Positions 25,472 through 35,060 of a DNA stretch of 64,000 nucleotides are shown here, in pieces. The notes below the pieces were generated by a model. The model made no database searches, was not told the origin of the DNA, and saw nothing but the letters and a program-made list of their open reading frames with translations. The translations under genes were made by a program, and so were the position numbers. Every line of letters begins with the position of its first letter. Position 1 is the first letter of the stretch. Source of the stretch: JAJEFO01 sp965214325 (GTDB lineage: Bacteria > Pseudomonadota > Alphaproteobacteria > Rhodobacterales > Rhodobacteraceae); NCBI GenBank assembly GCA_965214325.1, contig CBDCBG010000006.1, positions 1,798,001 through 1,862,000 on the forward strand. Reading direction: 5' to 3'.

Positions 25472-26556
25472 CCCTGAACCTCCCTGAGCCGTCGAACGCT
25501 CTCGACGACACGTCGGCGATCGCTATCGCTGCCGACGGTGATCCGGAGACAGTCCGGCAACTTGTAGCCTCGGACCCTTCGAACAAGGATGCCATCTTCA
25601 CGGAACACCGCATCACAGGCATTCGCCTCCTCCTCATCCCGAAAACGGGCCAGGATGAAATTAGCGCTTGAAGGGTCCGAGGGGACATCCACCTCAGCCA
25701 GCGAACGGGACAACCACTCGCGGCCGGCAGCATTCTCCTTGAAGCAACTCCTCACCCAACTCCGGTCACGCACGGCGGCCTTTGCGACGGAGAGCTGAAT
25801 CGTCGAGAGATTGAAGGGACCGCGCACGCGGTTGAGGTTTTCGATTACATGGGCCGGACCGTAGCCCCAGCCAACACGGAGCCCGCCCAATCCGTAGATC
25901 TTGGAGAAAGTCCGGGTCATCACGACATTGTCTCGCGCATCGACCAGAGCGGCTCCGCCGTCGAATCCCTCCGCGTATTCGGCATAGGCCCCGTCCAGAA
26001 CCAGGAGCACATGGTCCGGCAAGGCTCCGGCAAGCCGATTGACTTCGCTTGCGTCAACCATGGTTCCCGTGGGATTTGCCGGGTTTGCCACAAAGACAAG
26101 CCGCGTGCGATCGGTGACTCCTTCCAGGATTCGGTCAACGGACACCTGACGTTCCTCTTCGGGCACTTCGACGGATGCAGCGCCAGACGCCATTGCCGAA
26201 ATCCGGTACATCGAAAATCCGTGCTCGGTGTGAATCACTTCCGTGCCTTCGCCGCCATAGGCTTGGCAGAGAAAGGAAATAATTTCGTCAGATCCGGCAC
26301 CGCAGATGACTTGGTCCGGTTTCAGGTCATGAACCTCGGCTATCGCGTGGCGCAGGCCAAAATGGTGGGCCGACGGGTACCGATGCAGTTCGCCGGCCAC
26401 CTCGGACCATGCGGCCCTTGCCCTCTCGGGCGTCCCGAACGGATTTTCGTTCGACGACAGTTTCAAGACGTCGCCACGACCATCAAGGCGGCTTTCCCCG
26501 CCCTGATAGAGCGCAATCCGGTCGATGCCGGCCTTTGGAACTGGCGTTCTGGCCAT
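25468..26556 (-). CDS. hisC: Histidinol-phosphate/aromatic aminotransferase
   Basis: A PLP-dependent class I/II aminotransferase of ~362 aa. The N-terminus IALYQGGES and KLSSNENPFGTPERAR fit HisC. The PLP aspartate/Tyr area is VLDGAYAEYAEG and the Schiff-base Lys is in TRTFSKIYGLGGLRVGWGYG. The ATG at 26556 (MARTPVPKAGIDRIAL) is preferred over an upstream one at 26583. It is co-transcribed with tyrC, so it may also transaminate prephenate or aromatic 2-oxo acids. Confidence 0.9.
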   Translation of the reverse strand: MARTPVPKAGIDRIALYQGGESRLDGRGDVLKLSSNENPFGTPERARAAWSEVAGELHRYPSAHHFGLRHAIAEVHDLKPDQVICGAGSDEIISFLCQAYGGEGTEVIHTEHGFSMYRISAMASGAASVEVPEEERQVSVDRILEGVTDRTRLVFVANPANPTGTMVDASEVNRLAGALPDHVLLVLDGAYAEYAEGFDGGAALVDARDNVVMTRTFSKIYGLGGLRVGWGYGPAHVIENLNRVRGPFNLSTIQLSVAKAAVRDRSWVRSCFKENAAGREWLSRSLAEVDVPSDPSSANFILARFRDEEEANACDAVFREDGILVRRVRGYKLPDCLRITVGSDSDRRRVVESVRRLREVQG

Positions 26557-27274
26557 GGACAGGTCTTTAGCGGCCCCGTGCACGACGTGCCAGCGCTAAC
26601 CACCGATGCCACGTTGCCGGACCCTCATGGATCGCCGGCGCGCAACCCGCCGCGGACGGGCCACGCGCCCGCACGGTCGCTCTTGCACCTCGGAGCGGGT
26701 GAGCCCGCCCCTTTCAGATCGAGTTGGTTCGGACAATCGGCAAGGCCGCGCAGTCACAGGTGGTTCAACATCATTGTCGGCAGAACGCGCCCGAGGCAAT
26801 TCCATGCTAGGAATTGCGGGCGTGCCGGATCAACGAACCCGGGCATCTTCTCCGGCAGGACACGCGCAGCAGGTCACGGGCAACGACGCCTCCCGAAGCC
26901 GTTCCTCGACCCGAATCGCGTGGCGGGGATTCGGGAAATGCCGTCCTTCGCACGTGGCTCCCGGCGCAACGCCTCCCCATGGGAATCTCCATCTGGCGCA
27001 AGCGGCACCGGATCGCCCTCTCCGGCAAACGGCCCCGAAGCTGCTTCCGTGATCGGGTTGGTGCCGTATAGGTGCATGTATCCGCGGTTCGTGTCGACCG
27101 GCGCGCACCGAGGCACGCAAGGACCGCCGGTCCGGAACCCCGTGGGTCCTTTCGACCGGAGTGCGGCACGCCAGCCGCCTGTTCCCGGAGATCGCCCGGT
27201 CCGGCAAATCGGCTTTGACTCTGTTGGCGCCGTTGACCAATGTGCCGTCGGCAACCAATGGAAGGACATTGACC
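26557..27274. other. Gap between divergent hisC and the 5'-nucleotidase gene
   Basis: About 720 bp where a chorismate mutase gene would often stand in relatives; none is seen. A minus-strand frame around 26,870-27,140 has a protein-like run (NRGYMHLYGTNPITEAASG) without start, domain or continuation, so it could be the remains of a gene. Promoters for both neighbours should be here. Confidence 0.4.
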
Positions 27275-28843
27275 ATGAACACGGGAAGCTTCTGCGCCGC
27301 GGCGCTGCTGGCGCTTGCGGGCGGCATGGCCTCAGCCGACTACAGGCTGACAGTGATTCACACGAACGATTTCCACGCGCGCTTCGAACCGATCAACCGC
27401 TTTGATTCGGGTTGCGGTCCGGAAGACAACGAAGAGGGCAAGTGCTTTGGTGGCTCCGCACGCCTCGTCAGCGCGATCGAGGCTGCCAAGGCACGGAGCG
27501 GCAACTACATCCTTGTCGACGGCGGAGACCAGTTCCAGGGCTCGCTGTTCTACAACTACTACAAGGGCATGGCCGCAGCCGAAATGATGAACAGGATGGG
27601 ATATGACGCGATGGCCGTGGGCAACCACGAGTTCGACGACGGGCCGGAAGTGCTGCGTGCCTTCGTCGATTCCGTCGACTTTCCGGTCCTGATGTCGAAT
27701 GCGGACATCGGAAACGAGCCTTTCCTCGTCGGTGCGATCGATCCGTCGGTGATCGTGGAGCGCGAAGGGGAGCGATTGGGACTGATCGGGCTGACACCCG
27801 AAGACAACGACGAACTGGCCTCGCCCGGCCCGAACGTGCATTTCAGCGACCCCGTGGAAGCGGTGCGTGACGAGGTCGAGCGGATGGAGGCAATGGGCAT
27901 CAACAAGATCATCGTCCTGAGCCACTCCGGCCTGCCGGTTGACATGCGCGTTGCAGAGGCGATCCCACAGGTCGACGTCATTGTAGGAGGGCATGACAAC
28001 CGGCTCTTGTCGAACACGCAGGAACGGGCACACGGGCCCTATCCGGTGATGGTCGGTAACACCGCCATCGTGCAGGCCTATGCATATGGCAAGTTCCTGG
28101 GCGAGCTTAACATTACGTTCGACGACGACGGCAACATTGTCGAGGCAGTTGGCGAGCCGGTATTGCTCGATGCCAGCGTGGCCGAGGACGAGAACACCAA
28201 GATGAGGATCGGCGAACTGGCCGAGCCGCTCGAAGCGATCCGGAACAAGGTCGTGGCGGAAGCCGGCGCGTTAATCGAGGGCGATCGGTCGGTCTGCCGA
28301 GTCGAGGAATGCTCCATGGGAAATCTTGTTGCCGATTCGATGCTGGATCGCGTCCGGCACCAGGGCATCCAGATCGCCATTGCCAATTCGGGAGGCATAC
28401 GCGCGTCCATTGACGTGGGCGAAGTGACCATGGGCCAGATCCTGACCGTGTTGCCGTTCCAGAACACCCTTGCGACATTCCGCATCAAGGGCCAGGGCAT
28501 CGTCGACGCGCTTGAAAACGGCGTGAGCCAGGTCGAAGAGGTCAAGGGCCGCTTTCCGCAGGTGGCGGGGCTGAGCTTCACCTGGGATCCAGCCGTCGGC
28601 CCGAACGAGGGCCGGATCCAGGAGGTGCTGGTCGGCGGCATGGCCATCGATCCCGAGGCGATTTACGGTGTGGTGACAAACAACTACGTCCGCAATGGCG
28701 GTGACGGCTACAGCATATTCACGACGGACGCGATGGACGTCTACGATTACGGACCGGATCTCGCCGACGTGCTGGCAGAATACATGGCCGCCCAAGATCC
28801 CGTAGTGCCGAAGGTCGAAGGCAGGATCTCCAGGTCGGAATAG
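27275..28843 (+). CDS. 5'-nucleotidase / UDP-sugar hydrolase (UshA/CD73-like)
   Basis: 522 aa with a signal peptide (about 1-21, ALLALAGGMASA). The metallophosphatase motifs appear in order: VIHTNDFHARFEP, DGGDQFQGS, AVGNHEFDDG, VLSHSGLP and VGGHDNRL. The C-terminal substrate domain follows (NSGGIRASIDVGEVTMGQIL and the stacking region NNYVRNGGDGYSIF). A periplasmic enzyme that dephosphorylates nucleotides or UDP-sugars. The ATG has GGAAGGAC 8 bp upstream; the longer upstream frame is not used. Confidence 0.9.
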   Translation: MNTGSFCAAALLALAGGMASADYRLTVIHTNDFHARFEPINRFDSGCGPEDNEEGKCFGGSARLVSAIEAAKARSGNYILVDGGDQFQGSLFYNYYKGMAAAEMMNRMGYDAMAVGNHEFDDGPEVLRAFVDSVDFPVLMSNADIGNEPFLVGAIDPSVIVEREGERLGLIGLTPEDNDELASPGPNVHFSDPVEAVRDEVERMEAMGINKIIVLSHSGLPVDMRVAEAIPQVDVIVGGHDNRLLSNTQERAHGPYPVMVGNTAIVQAYAYGKFLGELNITFDDDGNIVEAVGEPVLLDASVAEDENTKMRIGELAEPLEAIRNKVVAEAGALIEGDRSVCRVEECSMGNLVADSMLDRVRHQGIQIAIANSGGIRASIDVGEVTMGQILTVLPFQNTLATFRIKGQGIVDALENGVSQVEEVKGRFPQVAGLSFTWDPAVGPNEGRIQEVLVGGMAIDPEAIYGVVTNNYVRNGGDGYSIFTTDAMDVYDYGPDLADVLAEYMAAQDPVVPKVEGRISRSE

Positions 28844-28866
28844 CCACGAACCAGGGCCCTCCGCAA

Positions 28867-28890
28867 GGGAGTCTTCCAAGGAAGGCTCCC
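28867..28890 (+). terminator. Hairpin terminator candidate after the nucleotidase gene
   Basis: GGGAGTCTTC pairs with GAAGGCTCCC (one G-U pair) around a CAAG loop, 24 bp past the stop codon. The stem is stable but no T-run follows, as is frequent in high-GC alphaproteobacteria. Confidence 0.6.
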
Positions 28891-29343
28891 CCTTGGATCG
28901 TCATGTGCTCGGCCGCGTCACTTTGCGCAAGAACCGTCAGCATCTGCGGCGGGCGGGACGCGAGACCTTCGCGTGCAGAAGGAGTTGCGGGGGCACCGCG
29001 CCGCGACCGCAAGAGTGCGGCGTCAGGCCAAGTGACCGGGGCGGCGAGCCGATGCCGGGTTCATTGCTTGCAGTCACTCCCCCGCTTCGTGGAGGGCCAC
29101 GCCCCGTCCGTCGCCGGACATCCGCTGCGTCCGTTATCGGCGCCCATGCCGCCGGCATGGCTTGATGCCGGTCGGGGAAGGCCCTCGACTGTCCTTCGTT
29201 GAGCGTGCCCGAACGCCACGGAACGGTTCGGCGACCAGGCCCTGCACGACATCACGGTCGCCCCGGACCGGTTCCGGGCGGTTCATCGACGAGGGTGACG
29301 GCGACGGCGCCTGCAGCGGCGGCCCGGTGCATGGATTGACAGG
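28891..29343. other. Gap before the IS nest
   Basis: About 450 bp, GC-rich, with short frames on both strands but nothing recognisable. The right edge is the left terminal repeat of the element at 29344. Confidence 0.4.
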
Positions 29344-31549
29344 CTAGCCTGGATTCCCAACGGCCACAATTGATGTGAATTCCGGGATCCCGCGGCCTCC
29401 GCTCACAGGAAGCTGATCCGCAGCCGGCGGTTCCCGAGCCACGGCACGGCGATGTCGGTTTCGTCGTATGAGGCGTTGAGGAGGAACGGGTTGTTCGCCC
29501 GCCGCCCGATCCGGACGTCGATGCCGTCCTTTCCGATCGTGATGTCCGCCGGCGCCTTGACGAAGTTCCGGAACAGCGTGCGCGACTTCGCGTTCTGCTT
29601 GCCGTTTCCGACGCGGACGGCCAGCAGCCGGTAGAGGCCGCTGGCCATGAGGGTGAGCTGGAGGTCGAGATCGATCTTCATCGGGACCGCGGCGGACAGC
29701 GCGTCCATGTGGAAGAAGTCGATCGCGTCGGCGATGGCGTTCTCGATCACCATCCGCCGGGCGCAGCGGTCGACGAGCTGGCTCGCGGAGGTCTTCATCT
29801 GGTTGGTGAGCAGCAGGGTCGGCCGCTCATGGCCCAGGCCGCGCACGGCGAGCTGGCGGATGTCGCCCGGATAGCCGGAGATCCGGACGCGCCGGTCGAG
29901 AACCCGGGGCGTGCGGTAGATGCGCCCGACATTGTTCAGGCGCACCTGCTTCCAGTCGCTTTCCGGGGCGGCGGCGATCGCGTCGAGCAGGGATCCGGAG
30001 CGCCGGCGAAGCGTCAGGAAGTCTATTCCCATTTCGTTGATCCGTCCGAGATTGGCATGTGTCGTCAGCCGGGAGTCGAACACCAGCTCCCTGGGCGGCC
30101 CGCCGTTGCGTTCCTCCCGGAACCCGATGAAGCGGAGAACCTCGTCGTTCTGGTCCCCCTTGCGGACCCGGGCATTCGCGTAGACGAACAGGCGGGCGTC
30201 GGCGTCGCGGGCGAGGAAGGCGAGGACGCCCTTCTGCCTGCGGCTCCGCTTGGAGACGCAGTGCCGCTCGACGGGCGCCTCCGGATCCTTGCCGTGCCAG
30301 GGGATCGTGTGGAAGTCCAGGTCGAAGGAGCCGTCCCCGCCGAGATCGGTCTCCAGGCCGTTCAGCGCCCGGTGCCAGCGGTCCATGAGGCCGGCGCACA
30401 GCTTCGGGTCGACGCGCCCGGAATGCTCGGTCAGGCTCGAGCGCTTCGGCATGACGTTGAGCCCGGCGAACAGGGCCATGCCGGGATCGAGGATGTCGGC
30501 CATGACATGCGGCGGCCTCCCGATCCCCCAGAGCTTCAGCGCCAGCAGGGCCCGGAAGGCATGGCCCGCGGGGATCATCGCGCCGCCCGGCATGCCGCTG
30601 TCGGCGGCGACCCGGTCGAGGTCGAGCCGGACAAGGTCGGGGACGAACAGGAACAGCCCGCCGAACCCGGTGCGCAGGCGCCGCGGCGAGAGGCAGAGCT
30701 CCCGGGCGTCGGCGACCGGGGCGGAGACGGGCCGGAGCGCGGCCTCGCGCTCGCCGGGCGACCGGCGCGGCAGCTTGCCGACGCCGTTCCTGCGGAGCGT
30801 GCGCTGCACGGTCGTCGTTCCGGCAGGCATCCCCTCCTCCCCGAGCTTCCGGCTGATCTCGCCGACCGAGAGGCCGGCGGTCCTGCGAAGCTCCAGGATG
30901 CGCCGGTCCCGCCGCAGCCTGAGAGGCTCGCCGGGGTTCGGCTTCGGACCCGGCCTGCGCTCGGCGAAGAAGGGGGACAGGTCGGGATTCCCGCGCAGCT
31001 TCGTGCACAGGTTGCGGAAGGACCCGAGGCTGTATCCGAAGCGCCTCGCGGCCTCCCCGGCCTCCACGCCGTCGAGGAAGCGGGCCCGGAGGGCCTCGTA
31101 CTGGAGGTGGGTCCGGGACTGCGGCTTGCGGAAGAGTTCGGCCAGGTCGGTCATGGCAATGCATGTAGTTTGGAAACTGTTGCCACGCCACTGCATCATG
31201 GGCACTGCCGCAAGCCGGAATTGCGCGAAATCGCGTCGGCTGCGCCGCGCGCCGGGCCGGGACGCATGAACGGAAGGCCTGCAGTGGCCTCCGGAGGCGG
31301 GCGCCGGATCCGGAAGTCGCGCCGACCCGGATCCGGATGTCGTGCCGATGCCCCGAAAGACAGGGTGACTGTTGGTGCCAAAAACCTCCGACAAGATGAT
31401 TCCGGACCGTCGGCGGCAAGACCGGCATCCGGCCGAATCAGGGCGGGGAGCACGACAAACGCCGCCCGCTGAACGATGCCGGCACAATCCGGCGATCCGC
31501 GGTCGCCGCCAGATTCACATCAACTGTGGCCGTTGGGAATCGAGGCTAG
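29344..31549. mobile_element. Insertion sequence with 37-bp terminal inverted repeats
   Basis: The ends 29344-29380 and 31513-31549 are reverse complements with only two mismatches in 37 bp (read inward from CTAGCCT). One transposase gene on the minus strand fills the element. GGCTAG occurs at both ends (29342-29347 and 31544-31549) and could be a 6-bp target duplication, but because GGCTAGCC is palindromic the exact edge is ambiguous. The CTAG at the right end was later used as target by the IS630 element. Confidence 0.85.
29403..31154 (-). CDS. DDE transposase of an IS4-superfamily-like element
   Basis: About 583 aa. N-terminal helix-turn-helix region (ARRFGYSLGSFRNLCTKLRG and LSVGEISRKLGEEG) resembles Hin-type DNA-binding repeats. 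The catalytic domain shows acidic candidates in GDGSFDLDFHTIPWHG, LVFDSRLTTHANL and RRMVIENAIADAIDFFHMD. I cannot place it in a named ISfinder family with confidence. The ATG at 31154 was chosen because the protein-like sequence (MTDLAELFRKPQSRTHLQYE) starts there. No frameshift is seen. Confidence 0.75.
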   Translation of the reverse strand: MTDLAELFRKPQSRTHLQYEALRARFLDGVEAGEAARRFGYSLGSFRNLCTKLRGNPDLSPFFAERRPGPKPNPGEPLRLRRDRRILELRRTAGLSVGEISRKLGEEGMPAGTTTVQRTLRRNGVGKLPRRSPGEREAALRPVSAPVADARELCLSPRRLRTGFGGLFLFVPDLVRLDLDRVAADSGMPGGAMIPAGHAFRALLALKLWGIGRPPHVMADILDPGMALFAGLNVMPKRSSLTEHSGRVDPKLCAGLMDRWHRALNGLETDLGGDGSFDLDFHTIPWHGKDPEAPVERHCVSKRSRRQKGVLAFLARDADARLFVYANARVRKGDQNDEVLRFIGFREERNGGPPRELVFDSRLTTHANLGRINEMGIDFLTLRRRSGSLLDAIAAAPESDWKQVRLNNVGRIYRTPRVLDRRVRISGYPGDIRQLAVRGLGHERPTLLLTNQMKTSASQLVDRCARRMVIENAIADAIDFFHMDALSAAVPMKIDLDLQLTLMASGLYRLLAVRVGNGKQNAKSRTLFRNFVKAPADITIGKDGIDVRIGRRANNPFLLNASYDETDIAVPWLGNRRLRISFL

Positions 31550-31562
31550 TATCCTGACATCA

Positions 31563-32007
31563 TTAGATTGACGGGTACAGGGACTTCAGCTTGAGGCGGG
31601 CGTCCTCGGTGCGGAACCGCCAGTTGACGGGCTTCGCGGAAGCGTTGCGGTGGTCCTCCCACGCGGCGGCCTCGCTGATCATCGTGTCCCGGTCCGGTAT
31701 CCGGCGATCGAGGCATTGCCGGGACAGGACGTTGATCTCGATTTCGGCCATGTCGAGCCAGCTGCCATGCTTCGGCGTGTGGTGAACCTCGAGCCGTCCC
31801 GCCAGGCGGGACGCCTCCTCGGGCGCGAACGTGTCGTAGAGCGAAGACAGCTTGTGCGTGTTCAGGTTGTCCATCACCAGCACGATCCTCTTGCCGGGAA
31901 AGCGGACGTCGGCGAGGTCCTTCAGCACCCTGGCGAAATCCTGCCGCGTGCGGCGGTCGGTGACCTTGACATGGCGCCATCCGTCGAGCGGGGCGCAGGG
32001 CATGAAC
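31563..32007 (-). pseudogene. IS630 transposase, C-terminal part (split)
   Basis: Carries the second and third catalytic residues of the IS630 DDE domain: VLVMDNLNTHKLSSLY and KHGSWLDMAEIEINVLSRQ. It joins the N-terminal part (34090-34787) once the IS1634 copy and one ATGAAC are removed; the joint reads NGTANLFMPCAPLDGWRHV. The lengths of the two parts add to 1,137 bp, which is 379 codons. Confidence 0.9.
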
Positions 32008-34089
32008 CTGAAGTTCTTGGGGAGTTTTCAGGATTTTTGTTTCCCGTCAACGGGATGCCCATGAACGGGATGTCAGTCTCTGCCTGCATCTCGGCGCTCG
32101 CTACATTTTCGCGATGTCCTTCAGCAGCGTCAGCGCCCTCTCCTGTTCGGCGTCGGGCCGGGTTGTCACCTCGACCATGGTTTCCGCCTTCCCTCCGCCC
32201 GTGCATGGAACCGCGTGGGTTGAGCGGACGATGGTTGACAGGCTGTCGAGAGGGGTGCGGAAGCTGTGCACGCGGCTGCCGTCCGGCAGGGTGTGGGCAT
32301 GTACCTTCGCCAGCGCCGCGTCCGGGCGCCGTGCGGGCAGGACCGGATCCCTGGTCCCGTCGGGTTCGGTGTCGGTGTGGCACAAGGGGGCCCACGCCTT
32401 CCGCATGTGCCATTCGACGAGGCATGCGAGCATGCAGATGAAGAAGCGGGCGCGGACCCGGTGCTCGAGGCGGTGCCGGACCGGCCGGACCTGGAGGTCG
32501 CTCAGCTTGAGATTTCGGAATGCACGCTCCACGCTGGTCAGTCTCTTGCAGCTCCTGACGCATTCGGCGGCTTCCATGTCGTCGGGTCCGAGCGAGGTGC
32601 GGATGACGTACATGCCGTCGAGGGCGGCCTCGGCGTCGATGGACTCCTGCCTGCGGCGGAAGCCGAAGCCGGTCGCGCTGATGTCGAGATCGAAGCGCTT
32701 CTTCATCCTTCGCCTGTTGATGACCTCCCCGACGGCGAGACCGATGCCGGCCTCGCCCTTGAGGGTTCCGCCCTCGACCCGCGCGGCGATCTCCGAGAGC
32801 GCCCTCTCGGTGGCCTCGAGCAGCTCCTGCCGCACCCGGTCGCGGCGTCCGGCAAGGCGGGGGTTGCGGCAGGCGACGAGACGCTCGCCGGGGAAGTCGG
32901 GATGGTCCCGGATCTCGAACAGGGTCCGCTCGTGTTCGGGATTCTGGAAACGGTCGAGACGGCCCTGGCGGGCGAGCCTGCGGATGGTCCGGCCCTTGAG
33001 GGCGGTGATCCAGTCGGCGCCGTCGCGTTCGCGCAGGGCCTCGATGATCATGCCGCGGTCCCCGACCATCACCACCCGGGAGAGGCCGAAGCGGCGTTGC
33101 AGGCGGTCGAGCTCGGGCAGGAGGGTGTCCTTGTCGGTGACGTTTCCCGGATGGACCGAGACCGCGACCGGGCGGCCGTCACGGTCGCAGAGGAGGCCGA
33201 AGTTGATCTGCGGGAGGCCCCGCTTGCGGTCGCGGCTGTAGCCGAAGCGTGCGAGCGGGCAGCGGCTTCCCTCGTGCCAGGTCGATGACAGGTCCCGGAG
33301 GACCATGTCGTCTTCCTTGATCCAGCGCCTTGCCAGGCGGCCCTGGATGCCCTCCTGCCGGTCATGCAGCCAGTCCATCGCGGCGTAGAGGCCGTCTGCG
33401 TCGACGTCGCGGTCGATGCCGAACTCCTCCGGCAGGGTGGAGCCCTTCCACCAGCGCGTCGTGGCGAGCTTGGAGTCCGGCCTGAGGATGCGGCCGGCGA
33501 CCATGGCCAGGACAAGCTCCCGTTCCGGGCAGCGCTCGCGGGAGACCATGCGGTGCAGGCCGATGGCGTCCATGGCCGTCCGCACCGCCTGCACCGCCCC
33601 GTGGTGGCGGGAGCGGACCGGGTCCCCGAGAACGTCGCCGGCCTCCGCGTACCGCTTTCCCGCGAGTGCGCCGCGCAGGAGCGGGATCGTGTGCGGCGGC
33701 AGGCGGGAGAGGTTGGCCAGGGTCCGCTTCTGCACCCGGTTGCTTTCGTCGCGATAGCTCTGTCGGAGGAGGACGGAGGTGTAGGTCCTTCCGTTCTGGC
33801 GCGACTTGATGACGGCCACGTGCATGGATGAGGTCATGGGGCTCCCCTCGTGCTAGTGCCTACCTTCCGTTGCCTTTCTGGACGAGCCTCGCTATATTGT
33901 CAAGCCAAAAGATCCACCACATTGGGACACGTCATGGAAATGCAGCGCATGCCCGCCATCGGGCCGCAAGGTGCGCCGCATCCTGCTACTGCCTACACGT
34001 GACCATCCTGGAAGAGTCGGCGGGCCCGCAACCCATTGAACGAAAACGGCAAATTCCAAATCAGGACCGAAAATCGGCTAGAACTTCAG
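32008..34089. mobile_element. IS1634-family insertion sequence, copy 2
   Basis: A 2,082-bp element nearly identical to copy 1 (1479-3573), with the same terminal CTGAAGTTCT. It is flanked by a perfect 6-bp duplication ATGAAC (32002-32007 and 34090-34095). It is 13 bp shorter than copy 1, mostly through a 12-bp in-frame deletion in the transposase gene. It sits inside the IS630 transposase gene. Confidence 0.95.
32101..33837 (-). CDS. IS1634-family DDE transposase (copy 2)
   Basis: 578 aa, about 97% like copy 1 by eye. Motifs are RDLSSTW, VVMVGDRGMI and VERAFRNLK. The 4-residue gap directly after GDRGMIIEA is the main length difference from copy 1. The frame is open, so the protein could be active, though the deletion lies close to the second catalytic Asp. 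Confidence 0.93.
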   Translation of the reverse strand: MTSSMHVAVIKSRQNGRTYTSVLLRQSYRDESNRVQKRTLANLSRLPPHTIPLLRGALAGKRYAEAGDVLGDPVRSRHHGAVQAVRTAMDAIGLHRMVSRERCPERELVLAMVAGRILRPDSKLATTRWWKGSTLPEEFGIDRDVDADGLYAAMDWLHDRQEGIQGRLARRWIKEDDMVLRDLSSTWHEGSRCPLARFGYSRDRKRGLPQINFGLLCDRDGRPVAVSVHPGNVTDKDTLLPELDRLQRRFGLSRVVMVGDRGMIIEALRERDGADWITALKGRTIRRLARQGRLDRFQNPEHERTLFEIRDHPDFPGERLVACRNPRLAGRRDRVRQELLEATERALSEIAARVEGGTLKGEAGIGLAVGEVINRRRMKKRFDLDISATGFGFRRRQESIDAEAALDGMYVIRTSLGPDDMEAAECVRSCKRLTSVERAFRNLKLSDLQVRPVRHRLEHRVRARFFICMLACLVEWHMRKAWAPLCHTDTEPDGTRDPVLPARRPDAALAKVHAHTLPDGSRVHSFRTPLDSLSTIVRSTHAVPCTGGGKAETMVEVTTRPDAEQERALTLLKDIAKM

Positions 34090-34787
34090 ATGAACAGGTT
34101 CGCGGTTCCGTTGCGCTCGTATTCGAAATCGTATCCCGCAAGCTGGCCGGGACGCACCGGCAGCGGTGTCCGGGTCTCCTTCGTCTGCTGCTTCGACGTC
34201 TCGTCCAGGCAGACGAGCACGGCGTCGTCTTCGCATTCGCGGGCGTACACCTCCAGCACGTCCTCCATGGCGCAGACGAAATCAGCGTTCGCCTTCGGCG
34301 GAATGCACCAGCATGTCTTCAGCCACGGCTTCAGGCAGTTTTCTTGAGCGTCCGCCTCACCGTCTCCCTGGAGATGCTGTCTACGACCTCCAGTTCCACG
34401 AGCCTGTCGCCGAGCAGCTTCAGGTTCCATCGCGCATGGCCCGGCGGCGGCTCCGTGCAGGCCAGCATCCAGCTTCGCCTCGCCCTCGCCGTCGAGCAGG
34501 CGCTTCTTCCGGTTCGCCTGGGCCTTGCGCTCCAGCGCCGCGTCAAGACCCTCCATGACGCACCGCTTGCGCGCCCGTTCCACCGTCGAGACCCCGACCT
34601 CAAGAACCCGGGCGATCTCCGCGTCGCCGAAGCCGCCGTCGGAACGGCCTTCGTCTGCCAGCAGCAGGACGTGCGCCCTGAGGCGGCGCTCCCTCGATCC
34701 CTCGCCGCTGTCCAGAATCCCCTTCAACCGCCTGCGCTCGTCCGTCTCGAGCCGAACCCTGCAAACCTTCCTGCCCGCAGATTCCAT
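34090..34787 (-). pseudogene. IS630 transposase, N-terminal part with two compensating frameshifts
   Basis: Starts at MESAGRKVCRVRLETDE (34787). A helix-turn-helix (DAEIARVLEVGVSTVERARK) and the first catalytic Asp (VLVCLDETSKQ) are visible. Between about 34,470 and 34,340 the family sequence (EPPPGHARWNLKLLGDRLVE, then SISRETVRRTLKKT) is found in another frame, so one indel at each end shifts and then restores the frame. The gene was probably decaying before the IS1634 copy split it. Confidence 0.87.
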
Positions 34788-35060
34788 TGCGTCCGCCTCC
34801 TGATCGTTCCCGGCACTGCCGATGCCCGCGAATCTCCGTCCGCTGCGGTTGACCGACCGCCAGGAAGCCATGTTGCTCGTTGCCGTCTTGCCTGCTTGTC
34901 GTGCAAACGGAATACACATGCGAGGCTGGAAGGAAAACCGGACAGGCCGCAATGGAATGACCGTCAATCCTATGATGTCAGGATACTAGTCTGATCTTCA
35001 CTTAGGGGTCAGACAGGAATCCTTCGCAAACCAAGGGGCCGACGGCGGATTCCCGGGGAT

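Larger units (their letters stand above)
31549..34986. mobile_element. IS630-family element, interrupted by IS1634 copy 2
   Basis: The terminal repeats, with their CTAG targets, are 17 bases long and perfect (31546-31562 and 34973-34989, reading CTAGTATCCTGACATCA inward). TA is duplicated on each side within CTAG, the known IS630 target preference. Without the 2,082-bp IS1634 copy and one ATGAAC duplication, the element would be about 1.35 kb, a normal IS630 size. Confidence 0.88.
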
